This document shows, one piece after another, positions 24,121-35,300 of a stretch of 64,000 bases of DNA. The DNA is taken from NCBI GenBank assembly GCA_934500705.1, contig CAKSTI010000004.1, positions 102,687-166,686 of the forward strand. The letters run 5' to 3'. The position numbers and the translations under genes are program-made. The notes below the pieces were generated by a model, which was not told the origin of the DNA, ran no database searches, and worked only from the letters and a program-made list of their open reading frames with translations. Numbering within the stretch: the stretch's first letter is position 1; each line of letters begins with the position of its first letter. The DNA comes from an uncultured Clostridia bacterium. GTDB lineage: Bacteria; Bacillota; Clostridia; UMGS1810.

Positions 24121-26283
24121 TTGCAAAAGCAAGCAAAGAAAAAATATGTAAATGTTCCGGTAATTATGCAGCTTGAAGCGGCTGAATGCGGTGCTGTTTG
24201 CCTTGCAATGGTTTTGGCATATTACAAAAAATGGCTTCCCATTGAGGAGGTCAGACGTGACTGCGGAGTGTCGAGGGACGGCTCTAACGCCAAAAATATT
24301 TTAAAAGCCGCAAACAATTACGGACTCAGCACAAAGGCGTACCGCTTTGAACCGCAGGAATTAAAGAATAACGTTGCTTTTCCGTGCATAATACACTGGA
24401 ACTTCAACCATTTTGTTGTACTTTGCGGCTTCCGCAGAGGAAAAGTGCTGATAAACGACCCTGCAAGGGGCAAAATCTGGGTGTCCTACCGTGAATTTGA
24501 CGACGCATTTACGGGAATATGCCTGTGTTTTACTCCAAATGAGGGCTTTGTAAAATCGGGCAAACGGCGCAGTGTGCTGTCCTTTACCCGCAAAAGGCTG
24601 AGCGGTGCCGGCGCGGCAGTCGGATTTGTAATAATGACCACCTTTATAATTTCCGTAATTGAAATTGTGAATTTGTCGCTGTCCAAGGTGTTTGAGGACT
24701 TTATACTCGGCAGCACATATGACAGATATTTAATTCCGTTTACCGCTCTGCTCTGCGTACTGGGAATTGTGTGGGCAGTGGCATTGGGCGCAAAGGAAGC
24801 CGGAATGTTAAAAATCAGCGGAAAGTTTTCCTCATCGGGTTCAAGCTCATTTATGTGGAAAACTCTGCATTTGCCCCCGGAGTTTTTCTCTCAGAGAATG
24901 GCGGGCGACATTCAGACAAGAATGGTGTCAAACGGCGGAATTGCATCTCTGCTCATAAATATATTTGCGCCGATTGCATTAGATGCGGCAATGCTTGTTT
25001 TGTACCTTTTGATAATGCTCAAATACAGCGCCATATTAACTCTTATCGGCATAACAAGCGTACTGCTTAACATTCTTTTGTGCGGATATGCCGCAAAAAA
25101 GAGAACAAACATATTAAGAGTTATGATGCGTGACGAGGGAAAACTTGCCGCAGCGACCGTGTCCGGGATAGAAATGATTGAAACCGTAAAAGCAAGCGGT
25201 GCGGAAAACAACTACTTTGAAAAATGGTCGGGTTACAGCGCAAGCGTAAACGCCGCAAAAGCGGAGTATTTAAAAATCGACAGTAAAATCGGCATTTTGC
25301 CGGAGCTTGTTTCATCACTTGCCGAGGTTTTTGTGTTGACCTGTGGTGTCTGGCTCATAATGAACGGCAGGTTTACTATGGGTGCACTGCTCGCATTCGG
25401 CGGATTTTTGACAGCGTTTTCCAAACCTGCAAGAAAGCTCATTGCCGTGGGCGAAAGCATAGGAGAACTCAGATGCAATATGGAGCGGATTGAAGATGTA
25501 ATGGAATACCCTGCCGATACCGACTCTGACGGTACGGCGGACAAATGCCGTGAATATGACAAACTATCGGGGAATATTGAACTCTCAAACGTGACATTCG
25601 GCTATTCTCCGCTTGCGGAACCGCTCATAAAGGATTTCAGCCTTAAAATTTCTCCCGGTGAAAAAATAGCGATTGTCGGTGCGTCCGGCTGCGGAAAATC
25701 CACTGTTGCAAAACTCATATCGGGTCTGTATAAGCCGTGGAGCGGCAGTATTTTGTTTGACGGAAAGACAATAGACGAGATAGACCGAGCGGAGTTTACG
25801 GGTTCCGTCGCCGTGGCAGACCAGGATATTACCCTGTTTTGCGACACAGTGGCAAACAACATAAAGATGTGGGACAATTCCATTGAGGATTTTGAAATGA
25901 TAATGGCGTGCCGTGACGCCAAAATTCACGACGCAATTACAGAGCGTGACCAAGGTTACGGCGGTGCGGTTTATGAAAACGGCAAAAACTTTTCCGGCGG
26001 CGAAAAACAGCGCTTGGAGATTGCCCGTGTCCTCGCTCAGGATCCCACAATCATAATTATGGACGAGGCGACAAGTGCCCTTGACAGCGCCACGGAATAC
26101 GAAGTTGTAAGCTCCGTTGCGGCACGTGGCATAACTTGCATCATAATTGCGCACAGGCTTTCGACAATCCGTGACTGCGACGAGATAATTGTTATGGAAA
26201 ACGGCGTTATCGCCGAGCGTGGAACTCACGACGAACTGTACCGCTCAAACGGTATTTATACAAAACTTATTACCAACGAATAA
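24121..26283 (+). CDS. NHLP-type ABC exporter with C39 leader peptidase
   Basis: A 720-residue peptidase/permease/ATPase. The C39 domain (1-130) has the catalytic Cys23 in QLEAAECGAVCL, His in WNFNHFVVL and Asp in INDPARG, so it should cut leaders after a double-glycine-type motif. Membrane helices span about 155-430. The ATPase domain has Walker A GASGCGKST, the signature FSGGEKQR, Walker B IIIMDEATSALD and a switch His in IAHRLSTI. A TTG start at 24121 behind GAGGTG copies the start style of the previous gene; a GTG at 24112 is also in frame. It probably works as a heterodimer with the next gene. Confidence 0.92.
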   Translation: MQKQAKKKYVNVPVIMQLEAAECGAVCLAMVLAYYKKWLPIEEVRRDCGVSRDGSNAKNILKAANNYGLSTKAYRFEPQELKNNVAFPCIIHWNFNHFVVLCGFRRGKVLINDPARGKIWVSYREFDDAFTGICLCFTPNEGFVKSGKRRSVLSFTRKRLSGAGAAVGFVIMTTFIISVIEIVNLSLSKVFEDFILGSTYDRYLIPFTALLCVLGIVWAVALGAKEAGMLKISGKFSSSGSSSFMWKTLHLPPEFFSQRMAGDIQTRMVSNGGIASLLINIFAPIALDAAMLVLYLLIMLKYSAILTLIGITSVLLNILLCGYAAKKRTNILRVMMRDEGKLAAATVSGIEMIETVKASGAENNYFEKWSGYSASVNAAKAEYLKIDSKIGILPELVSSLAEVFVLTCGVWLIMNGRFTMGALLAFGGFLTAFSKPARKLIAVGESIGELRCNMERIEDVMEYPADTDSDGTADKCREYDKLSGNIELSNVTFGYSPLAEPLIKDFSLKISPGEKIAIVGASGCGKSTVAKLISGLYKPWSGSILFDGKTIDEIDRAEFTGSVAVADQDITLFCDTVANNIKMWDNSIEDFEMIMACRDAKIHDAITERDQGYGGAVYENGKNFSGGEKQRLEIARVLAQDPTIIIMDEATSALDSATEYEVVSSVAARGITCIIIAHRLSTIRDCDEIIVMENGVIAERGTHDELYRSNGIYTKLITNE

Positions 26284-26296
26284 AGGGGGAATATCT

Positions 26297-28459
26297 GTGG
26301 GCTGGTTTGACGAACAAATACGACAAAGAAAAAAAGACGATGCGGATACTCTCTCCGAGGCATTACACGACATCGCAAGTGCGGTTTCGGGCAAGAAAAC
26401 ATTTTTTCAAAACGGCAATGCCAAAAACGAAATAGATAAAATATTAGCCTATTACGGTGTAAAAAGCCGTGACCTGCCCGGCTCGCTCAAAGACATAGAT
26501 GCGCAGACGGAATATCTCACAAGACCGCACGGCATAATGCGGCGTGAGGTTACGCTCTGCGCCGGCTGGCATAAAGATGCGACGTACCCTATGCTTGCAA
26601 AGATGAAGGACGGTACGCTGACGGCATTGATACCGGGAAAGTTCTCGGGCTACTTTTACACAGACAGACAAAGCGGACAGCTTGTAAAGGTTTCTAAAAA
26701 TGACGAAAACCTCTTTAATGACAAAGCGTATTGCTTTTACAAGCCGTATCCTCTTAAAAAACTGAACGAAAAGGAGCTTGCAGGGAGCATATTCGGGGCA
26801 ATAAACCGAGCCGACATATTTTTACTTGTACTCATAGTTATTCTGACAACGGCAATATCGCTTATTGTGCCGAGCGTTTACAAAATACTGTTTTCGTACA
26901 TAGCAAAAGGCAAAAACATTCAGCCCCTCGTCTTTGCGGCACTTGTGCTCGTATGCACCGCCGTGGCTTCAAACCTGATTGAAACGGTTAAAATGGCGCT
27001 GTCCGGGAGAATAAAAAACAAACTGGAAATATCCTGCGGTTCGGCAGTTATGATGCGTATTCTGTCGCTCCCGGCGGATTTCTTTAAAAAGTACAGTGCC
27101 GGTGAACTTTCAAGCAACGTACAGTCGATTACGGAGCTTTGCGAGGCACTTTCGGAAACGGTAATTTCACTGGGTATAACACTTATTATGTTTGTGCTCT
27201 ATTTTTTGTGGATAGCGTTTTTTGTGCCGCCGCTGACTGCGCCGGCTGTGATTACAACCCTGTTGCAAACGATTTTTGCGTTTTTTGTTATGATTTTACA
27301 GTCCAAAATCAAGAAACGCCAAGACATAATTGACTCAGAGGAACAGGGAGTAAGTTATTCGCTGATTTCGGGTATTTCAAAGATAAAGCTCGTAGGAGGC
27401 GAAAAAAGAGCCTTTGCAAAATGGGGCAAAAAATATGCCGCAAAGGCACGGCTGATATACAATCCGCCGTTTGTCGTAAAGTACAGGAAATCAATATACA
27501 CCCTTATAACCGCTTTGGGCACTGTGTGCATTTATTACACCGCCGCAAGAGCGTCGGTTACACCGGCGGATTTTTATTCGTTTTCCGCCTACTACGGCAT
27601 AATAACCGCAGCTGCACTGATGCTCTTTGAAACCTGCGACAAAATATCCGACATAAGACCTAAGCTTAAAAACATAACCGCATTTTTTGAGTGCGAGCCG
27701 GAAATATCCTCCGACAAACAAACCGTTACGCATCTGTCGGGCGGTATTGAGCTTAACAACATAACGTTCCGCTACGGCGAAAACAAAACGATTTTTAACA
27801 ACCTTTCACTCAAAATCAGACCCGGCGAATATGTGGCGGTGGTAGGAAAAACCGGCTGCGGAAAGTCAACGCTAATCCGCCTCCTTCTCGGATTTGAGGA
27901 ACCGCAAAAAGGCGTTATATACTATGACGGCAAGGATTTATCAAAACTTGATTACAAGAGCCTGCGTCAAAAAATAGGCATCGTAATGCAAAACGGAAAA
28001 CTGTTTTCGGGAGATATATTCTCAAACATAGCCATCTCCTCCCCCGCTCTCACACTCGACGAGGCCTGGGAGGCGGCGGAAAAGGCAGGAATTGCGGAGG
28101 ATATACGAAATATGCCTATGGGAATGAACACCATTTTATCCGACGGAGGCGGCGGAATTTCCGGCGGTCAAAGACAGCGGATACTCATTGCAAGAGCCGT
28201 AGCCGCAAAACCACGTATTATGATATTCGACGAGGCAACAAGCGCACTTGACAACATAACGCAGACGACGGTTTCCGAAACGCTTGACAATCTCAAATGC
28301 ACACGTATTATCGTTGCGCACCGTCTGTCGACAATCAAAAACTGTTCAAGAATAATCGTGCTTGACGGCGGAAAGATTGTGCAGGACGGCTCATACGAGG
28401 AGCTTATAAACGAGGACGGGTTGTTCGCCGAGCTTATTAACAGGCAAAAAGTCGTGTGA
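26297..28459 (+). CDS. NHLP-type ABC exporter permease/ATPase subunit
   Basis: A 720-residue ABC protein starting at a GTG behind AAGGGGGA, with the opening GWFDEQIRQRKKDD that is characteristic of the second NHLP exporter. The first 200 residues form a cytosolic domain without peptidase residues (a degenerate cyclic-nucleotide-like or C39-like part), followed by about six membrane helices and an ATPase domain with Walker A GKTGCGKST, signature ISGGQRQR and Walker B IMIFDEATSALD. It begins 13 bases after the C39 exporter. With the short HlyD-like protein it makes a full export apparatus. Confidence 0.92.
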   Translation: MGWFDEQIRQRKKDDADTLSEALHDIASAVSGKKTFFQNGNAKNEIDKILAYYGVKSRDLPGSLKDIDAQTEYLTRPHGIMRREVTLCAGWHKDATYPMLAKMKDGTLTALIPGKFSGYFYTDRQSGQLVKVSKNDENLFNDKAYCFYKPYPLKKLNEKELAGSIFGAINRADIFLLVLIVILTTAISLIVPSVYKILFSYIAKGKNIQPLVFAALVLVCTAVASNLIETVKMALSGRIKNKLEISCGSAVMMRILSLPADFFKKYSAGELSSNVQSITELCEALSETVISLGITLIMFVLYFLWIAFFVPPLTAPAVITTLLQTIFAFFVMILQSKIKKRQDIIDSEEQGVSYSLISGISKIKLVGGEKRAFAKWGKKYAAKARLIYNPPFVVKYRKSIYTLITALGTVCIYYTAARASVTPADFYSFSAYYGIITAAALMLFETCDKISDIRPKLKNITAFFECEPEISSDKQTVTHLSGGIELNNITFRYGENKTIFNNLSLKIRPGEYVAVVGKTGCGKSTLIRLLLGFEEPQKGVIYYDGKDLSKLDYKSLRQKIGIVMQNGKLFSGDIFSNIAISSPALTLDEAWEAAEKAGIAEDIRNMPMGMNTILSDGGGGISGGQRQRILIARAVAAKPRIMIFDEATSALDNITQTTVSETLDNLKCTRIIVAHRLSTIKNCSRIIVLDGGKIVQDGSYEELINEDGLFAELINRQKVV

Positions 28460-28516
28460 AGGGTTATACCTTTTTAGCTTTGGTTCGTATAAATATTTGA
28501 AAGGAAAACGAGAGTT

Positions 28517-28714
28517 ATGAAAAATACCATAAAAAATCTGTTTGATTTTCAAAAATTCACGGCAAACAAAAACCTGGCGCAACTGATTGAAAAAACAGAA
28601 TTAAAATACAAAAGAGAGCTGTCCGATGACGACCTCGCCTTTGTAAATGCCGCCGGAGATGCAAATGCCGTAATGCGTTCCTCCCGAAAGACGGAGGGCA
28701 TAAACGATGATTGA
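28517..28714 (+). CDS. 65-residue leader-like peptide, possible export substrate
   Basis: A small protein with a GAAAGGAAAA ribosome site, encoded 57 bp after the exporter genes. Its first 40 residues are charged and helical. Residues 35-47 read LSDDDLAFVNAAG, which resembles the LSDEELxxVAGG end of NHLP and Nif11-type leaders. Cutting after Gly47 would leave an 18-residue hydrophilic tail without Cys. It overlaps the sigma factor gene by 8 bases, so translation is coupled. It could instead be a small regulator of that sigma factor. Confidence 0.6.
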   Translation: MKNTIKNLFDFQKFTANKNLAQLIEKTELKYKRELSDDDLAFVNAAGDANAVMRSSRKTEGINDD

Positions 28715-29213
28715 TGCACAAAAGGCGCAATTATATGAAAGTTACAGAGAAAAGGTAAGTGCGTATGTTTTTGGGAAAGTTAATCACACGCAGGACGCCG
28801 AGGACTTGGTTTCGACCGTCTTTTTAAAGATTTATCAAAATTCCGATAAATTTGACGCATCAAAGGCAAAGCTCTCCACTTGGATATATGCAATAGCAAG
28901 GAACACTGTAATTGATTATTTCAGAACAAGAAAAGTTCATTGCGAGCTTGAAGAAATGATACTCAGCGAGGACATCATATCCGAAACAGTCGAAAACGAA
29001 GATATGCTCCAAAGGCTCTATACGGCGCTTACAAAGCTCCCCGAAAAGCAAAGGGACCTCATCATTCTTCACTACCACACGGGCAAAACCTTAAAGGAAA
29101 TCTCCGTTTCTTTGGGTATGTCATACATAAATTCCAAAATTTTACACAGGAAGGCGCTGAGTCACCTCGGCAAACTGCTTTCCGCTGATGTTAAGGAGGT
29201 TGATGTGCACTAA
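28707..29213 (+). CDS. ECF-type RNA polymerase sigma factor
   Basis: A 168-residue sigma-70 family protein with region 2 (about 10-75: DAEDLVSTVFLKIYQ, LSTWIYAIARNTVIDYFR) and region 4 (about 105-160: LPEKQRDLIILHYHTGKT and LKEISVSLGMSYINSKILHR). Regions 1.1 and 3 are absent, as in ECF factors. No classic membrane anti-sigma gene is next to it. It lies between the export genes and the giant surface protein, which it may transcribe. The partner-switching kinase at 23211 is a candidate controller. Confidence 0.9.
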   Translation: MIDAQKAQLYESYREKVSAYVFGKVNHTQDAEDLVSTVFLKIYQNSDKFDASKAKLSTWIYAIARNTVIDYFRTRKVHCELEEMILSEDIISETVENEDMLQRLYTALTKLPEKQRDLIILHYHTGKTLKEISVSLGMSYINSKILHRKALSHLGKLLSADVKEVDVH

Positions 29214-29236
29214 TGACACAAGGCATTGCAAAAATC

Positions 29237-29290
29237 AGGCAGTTATTTTGCTTGCCCGGGCATTGCGAAGTCGGGTTCCCACTTGCCTAA
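29237..29290 (+). repeat. Hairpin-rich leader before the giant gene, related to the palindromic element
   Basis: The 115-bp leader holds AGGCAG at 29237 and TTGCCTAA at 29283, and between them GGCATTGCGAAGTCGGGTT, close to the right end of the element at 17975-18254 (GGCAATGCGGGTTCGAG). GCAAAAAT/ATTTTGC also pairs at 29227-29251. It may be a decayed copy or a derived leader structure. Confidence 0.35.
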
Positions 29291-29328
29291 ACGTACACTG
29301 CCAAATAATCAAATGGAGGTTAAAAGAA

Positions 29329-32300
29329 ATGGTAAAACACGCAAAAAAAGTCATCAGCGCTCTGCTTTGCGTCACTATGCTGTTATCACTTGCGCCCGCA
29401 ACTCTTGCGGCAGCCCCAAGTTCTGACGGCGAACGCTCGTACTTTGACTTTGAAGCTACCGAATACGAAGTTATGGAAAACGACGGCGAGCTTAAAATTA
29501 AAGTTGTACGTCACGGTGACGGAGATGCTGAGGCAGATGTTGCATTTAAGATAGCCGATTTTCTCTCGTCCTACGGCGAGGATTACGAAGTTCTTGATGC
29601 AGACGGCAATCCGCTCCCGAAAGTTTACGGCGAAAAACCATCCGTATCGGACTTTAAATACGAAGGCGATACAGAGCAGCTCGTCGATGTTGAAAACAAT
29701 TCTTCCGAAAGCGAAAAAAGCGGAGATGCCGCAGTTGAGGAAGACGCCGCCCCGTCCGGCGAAAATTCCGACGCTGACGGCGAAGCCGACGCAAAAGACG
29801 GTGAGCCTGCCCCGGAAAACGTTGCTCCTGCCGACTCCGACAATGACTCGGCGGAAAAAGATGCAGACGGCAGCACCGATGCCGCACCGCAAAGCAACGA
29901 TGCGCAAAATTCGGCTGTTACAGATAACAGTGCCGACAGCGCAGATGACGGCACCACAGCCGAAAACGGCGAGCAACTCCCGGAAAATACAGATAAAAAG
30001 AGAAAAAGCACCGGCTCTCCCTTGCGTGATGCCCAGGCGGCATATCTGAATATTACGGAAAGCGCAGAGGATAAGGAAACCGAAACGTCGGTAAAAGAAA
30101 CGCTCGACGATATGTATAACTATTTCCTTACGGCAGAGGGTGCCTCCGGTACTATCCACTTTAACAAGGGCGAAAACGAAAAGACAATCACCGTAAAGAT
30201 ATTTGACAACGATGCACCGCAGCAGAACAAAGTCTTTATGATTGCCCTTATGGGAACAGACAATGACGAAACAATGACGGCTGCCAATGCTACCACATAT
30301 GTCACAATCATTGACGACGAAAAGGCAGAAATCGCACAGTACGATTTGGCACAGGACGACATCACGCTGACCAAAGACTTTCCCTCCGGTTACATAACGG
30401 TGAGAAGGAGCGGCGCAACCCAGTACTTCGGTACGGTTTACGTATCAACCGTAAAAGATACGGCAGATGCCGGCTCCTACGAAAACTTTGAATACAAACC
30501 CGTGGCTTTTGTGCCCGGCGAAACGGAGAAAAAAGTTGCGGTCAAGGCAACCGATTTCAGCAAAGACGGCAAGTTCGGTATCCGTCTTGAAGCCGAAACA
30601 AGCGCTTATGTAGGAAGCTATTACACAACGGTAAATATTTCCGCCTCCGGCGAGCCGTCTGTAAATAATATCTCCCTTATGGCGTCCAACGTAACGCTCG
30701 GAAGCTCTTCGTGGAATGCGGACGTGTCTGTACCCGGCGGCTGGAAAAAGGACATCACCGGTGACGGAAAGGCCTGGGAGAGCAACGGATATTTACACAT
30801 AAAGCAGTATGACAAGAGCGACCATACTATGTTTGTAAGCAATAACAAGCTTAATCTTGTCGGTAACAAGAGCATAACTTTCAGCTCTTATGTTACCAAC
30901 ACGAGCCGCGGCTTTAACACAAAGTACAAATCATATGACACGTATTTTGAAACCGACAGCGACCAGACCTTCTCCGGCAGTCTGGACAGCATACACATCA
31001 GAGGAAACAGTAATTGGCAGGAAAGAACGCTCGGACTCGGAAATACGGGAAATTCCGCATATCTTAAATTTTCCACAAGACCGACCTCCGGCGGATATGA
31101 CAACCCTGAGGCAATAATCGACTGGATACGGTTTAACTATGCCAAGTATACTTTCAGTCCGCAAAATTCCGCAGAGAATTTTAACCGCAGAGTATACGAC
31201 TTTACGCAGGGCACGCCAAATGTTTACGATACATACTACGACGGAGAAACAAACAGAGTTTATAACCCCGGAAGTGTTGTAATCAAAAAAGGTAATGACA
31301 CCGTTTCCTCCTTTTACGGCAACAACAGCGACTCGGTTACGATTACCGCCGCCAATGAGTCAAAGAATAAAGAAAGAGGAATATACTTAAAGGGTGTGTA
31401 TTTTGCAAAAGATAATATAACAGACCACTCTCTTTTCCTCAGCGGAAAATACACAACCAAAAATGTGTACTACGTTTGCGCATCGAACGGCAAAGTGACC
31501 TTTACCCCCAACCAGACCTTTATTGAAACTCTGCACAACAAAGGCGTTATAGGCGGCGTTCACAGCGACGAAACGTTTAAGGTTTACCCTGTTTTTGCAT
31601 ACGAAATGGTAAACGTAAACTTTGAAAACTCCGACAGAGATGACAGCAAATCCGCAACCAAGGGTAAATTCAATAAGGACTGCAAAGCCTCTTACATTGC
31701 CAATGTATTGGAGGCGTGCGACAAAGGAACTGTAAAAAAAGGTTTTTATGCAAAGTGGCTCGACTACTACTATATGACCGTCCCGAAAGGTTCGATAGTA
31801 AGAGTGCAGACCCAGCCGATTTCCACAAGGACGGCAAACGGCGTATATTGGTGGAGCTTTGACGGCAAGAGAAACGGAGTTACATACCATAAAGTAGGCG
31901 ATACCATCGCAAGCGGAACAAATCCGAACGGCGAAACACTGACAGCTACCGACTACACCAAAGCCGATATTGTCATAAAAGAGGGAACCTGCATAAAACC
32001 GGCAACGGGCACGCAGACCTTTGAACTCGGATATTTCCCGACAGAAAAAGGCAGTATCCCCGATGAATACAAGGGCGAAAACGGACTTACAAATGCCGTT
32101 GTCCCCTCAGACGCAATTACCTCCGGTGTTGCTTCGGGCGGAACAGACAAAAACGGCAGATATGTACTGAAAAATCCCTACATCGGTATGGACTGGTCGT
32201 TTACCGCACTTGCACCGCAGGGCTACTACACCCAGTGGGTAAATATGACCGGTGACGTGAACGGCGACGGATACATCACTGCCGACGAGTCTGCCAATAT

Positions 32301-35300
32301 CAGGAACAAAAGCAGTATGCCGGAGGAAGTATACGGCAACAAACTCTCCGGCAAGCTCGACCAGGATAACTTTATATTAAATTACTATTTCCTACCGAAA
32401 ACCTCGGCAGGCAACGGTAAAAAAACCGGTAAGGTTGTCCGTGCACCGGAGAACTTCTATCAGCTTGCAAAAAATATTAAATCAAGCGATAACGATATTC
32501 CGATTGTCGGAGCATATGTAGACGTAGGCGGCTTTATCGGTCAGACAGACGGTAACGGCAGATATTCAATACTCTGCAACGACCTGCCCTCCGCAGGAAA
32601 CGTAAGCACTGCCGTTACAGCGGACGGATACGCATACAACACGGTGTCCAAACTGCAAAGAGATACTTATATAAAGCTCGATGCGCTTTCCAAATTCAAG
32701 GCAACGGGACTTGACGCATACTACGATTACACAAGCGGCGCAATCGCAGACGATTTTATCACTGTAAACGATGATACTTTGACGATCAAAACAAGTGTTT
32801 CCAGTGACAGTGCTATTATGCCGACAAAGGCAAGATTTTTCATCTATGATAATGACGGAAATGAAAAATTTGCACTTGACGGCAGAGAAGGCTACACAAC
32901 CACATATGAAACAAACGGCAATGAGCTGACGGCATATCTCCGCTTTAATCCCAAAAAGGATATGCAAATCGGATATAAGGTATATGTACAGTTTGCAGAC
33001 CAGAACGGCGAGTGGACGAATTTAATCGACCTCGGTTATTACTTCTCCGCAAAACTCGACCTTGCAGAGTTCATATTCCCGCTCATCGGAAGCTCGTCAT
33101 TGGAGGATACGATAACAAGCGGCTTTGTTGCGGATATTATCGGAAATCCGCTCGGCGATATGGACTTTGGCTCAATCAACGGTTTTGAGGAGAACAGCTA
33201 TTCTTACACTCCGTCGGGCATCAACAAAAACGATGCGCAAAAGTACACCTGGCAGAAAACCGATTACAGCTTTGGCTGGTCAAGTACATTCTACCGCAGA
33301 AACAATACCACGAGTGCGGAAAAAGACGACGCAAAGCTCAAAGATTATCTTAAAAAGATTTATGACGGCAAGAGCAAGGGCGCTCCTCCCCCGTCACCGA
33401 GCAAATACGCAACAAAGAGCAGATTTAAGTGGTCTGTAACCCCAAGCGTCGGATTTAACCTCACACTTTCATCAAGACGTGACGGAAATACGTATTTTGA
33501 GGACCTTGTATTCTACGCAAAGGTTGACTTTGAGGTCAGTGCAAGCCAGCAGATACAACTTCCTATCGGCATCAGCGTATTAATAAAGGGCAGCCTTGAC
33601 GGTGATGTTGCAGGCATTTATCATATGTATGTTGACTACCAGGACAGCTACGAAACAGAAGATGCGGTAAAATACACATCGGAGGATTTCGGTGTATTTA
33701 AGAAGTTTACCAATTCCGTAAGACGAGAAGGATATATCTTCCTCAATCCGAAAGTGGCAGTTGCACTCGGTGTAGGCTACGGAGTCGTGTTTGTAACGGG
33801 AAATGCGTCGTTCGACTTTGATATGGACTTCCAGTTCACGGAAATCGGCACAAACGCATACGGAGATATCACAATAGACTTAGGCTGGGGTATACAGCTA
33901 TTTAACTTTGAGGTTTACTCCAACTCGCTCTATTCAACTACCGAGAGACTGTTTAATACCGAGGGTACAAATGACCACATAGATTTTGACTATGACGCCA
34001 CAAGCACAATGTCGCTCCTGTCCGTTGCAGACTTTTTCTCGGCTGACGATGACGAAAAGCTCGTTCTCGACAGACCTTCTTCAAGAGATTATCTTGCAAA
34101 CAGAAGTGACTGGTTCGGAGAGGACAGCGGTATCTCGCTGATGGCATCTGACGCCTCCGAGGGAACAGTTGAGCACACATTAATGGAAGGTTTTCTTGAT
34201 AATCCGTATGTAAGACTGACCGAACTCGACGACGGCAAAATCCTTATGGTGTTCATCGGCGATAACCCGGAAAGAAGTATTACAAATAAACGCTGCCTCT
34301 TCTACTGCATATATAGTGGCGGTATTTGGTCAGTGCCCAGGGCGGTCGATAACGATGACACACTCGATGACTACCCCAATATTTCTGATTTGGGCAACGG
34401 CAAACTTCTCATCACCTGGTCATCGGCAGATAAGGTCCTCGATGACGGTGCGACAGTTGAAGATGCAATGAAATCAATGAATATCAAAGCACGTTTCTTT
34501 GATAAGAGCACCCTTAAATTCGACGACGAAGTAATGCAGGTTACAAAAACAACCGACGGTGACTTCTGTGCCGACACGATGGCAAATGCCGCATACGATG
34601 CTGACACAGACAGACTCATTCTATACTACACAAAGACGGAGTACGACAATTTGAATGAAGTCGGCGACATAGCCGGCGCATATTCCGCAAATGCGTATAT
34701 GTTCTACGAAAACGGCAAATGGAGCAGTGCAGATGATTACACCGACGACGAACTTGCCGGTCAGGAAGACAAGGAACAATACAAAAACGACTGGTACGGT
34801 CAGCGTTTCCTTGATGTGAGAACAAACAAAAACGGAGAACTTCCGAGAGTTATAGACACCACATCTGTAAACTACAACGGACTTGCGCTCTTTGCGTGGA
34901 CTGTTGACTGGGACAAAAAACTTGATACCCTGAACGACCGTGATGTATTTATGCAGATATACAACTTTGCGGAAAACAGCTTTACGCACATTATCCGTGT
35001 AACAGCGGAGAGCGCCGCATATGCAGCGCCTAAATTTGCACATTCCGACAATGCAACGTATTTGTTCTTTGGCGAGATAAAGGCAGAGGACGGCAGCGGA
35101 GCGAAAACCGAGCTTGCCGAACACGGTGCGATTAAATATCTTGATGTGAGCGACCTGATAAAGAATGATAAGTTCACAAAGATTACCGACGGCGACAACG
35201 AGTATTACATTTTCCAATACGCCCGTGAAACATACGTGTTTGACGAAAACAGCGATAAAACTGCCGAAACACCTGTGGAAAGAACAGAAACCGAAACCGT

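Noticed and set aside
29188..29328. An N-terminal extension of the giant protein upstream of 29329
   Set aside because: The in-frame upstream stretch lacks a signal peptide and ribosome site, overlaps the sigma factor gene and contains the hairpin leader; the ATG at 29329 has GGAGG and a clear signal peptide.
29386..30159. A long open frame on the minus strand inside the giant gene
   Set aside because: It is a shadow of the biased codon use in the giant gene, with no start signals or family features.
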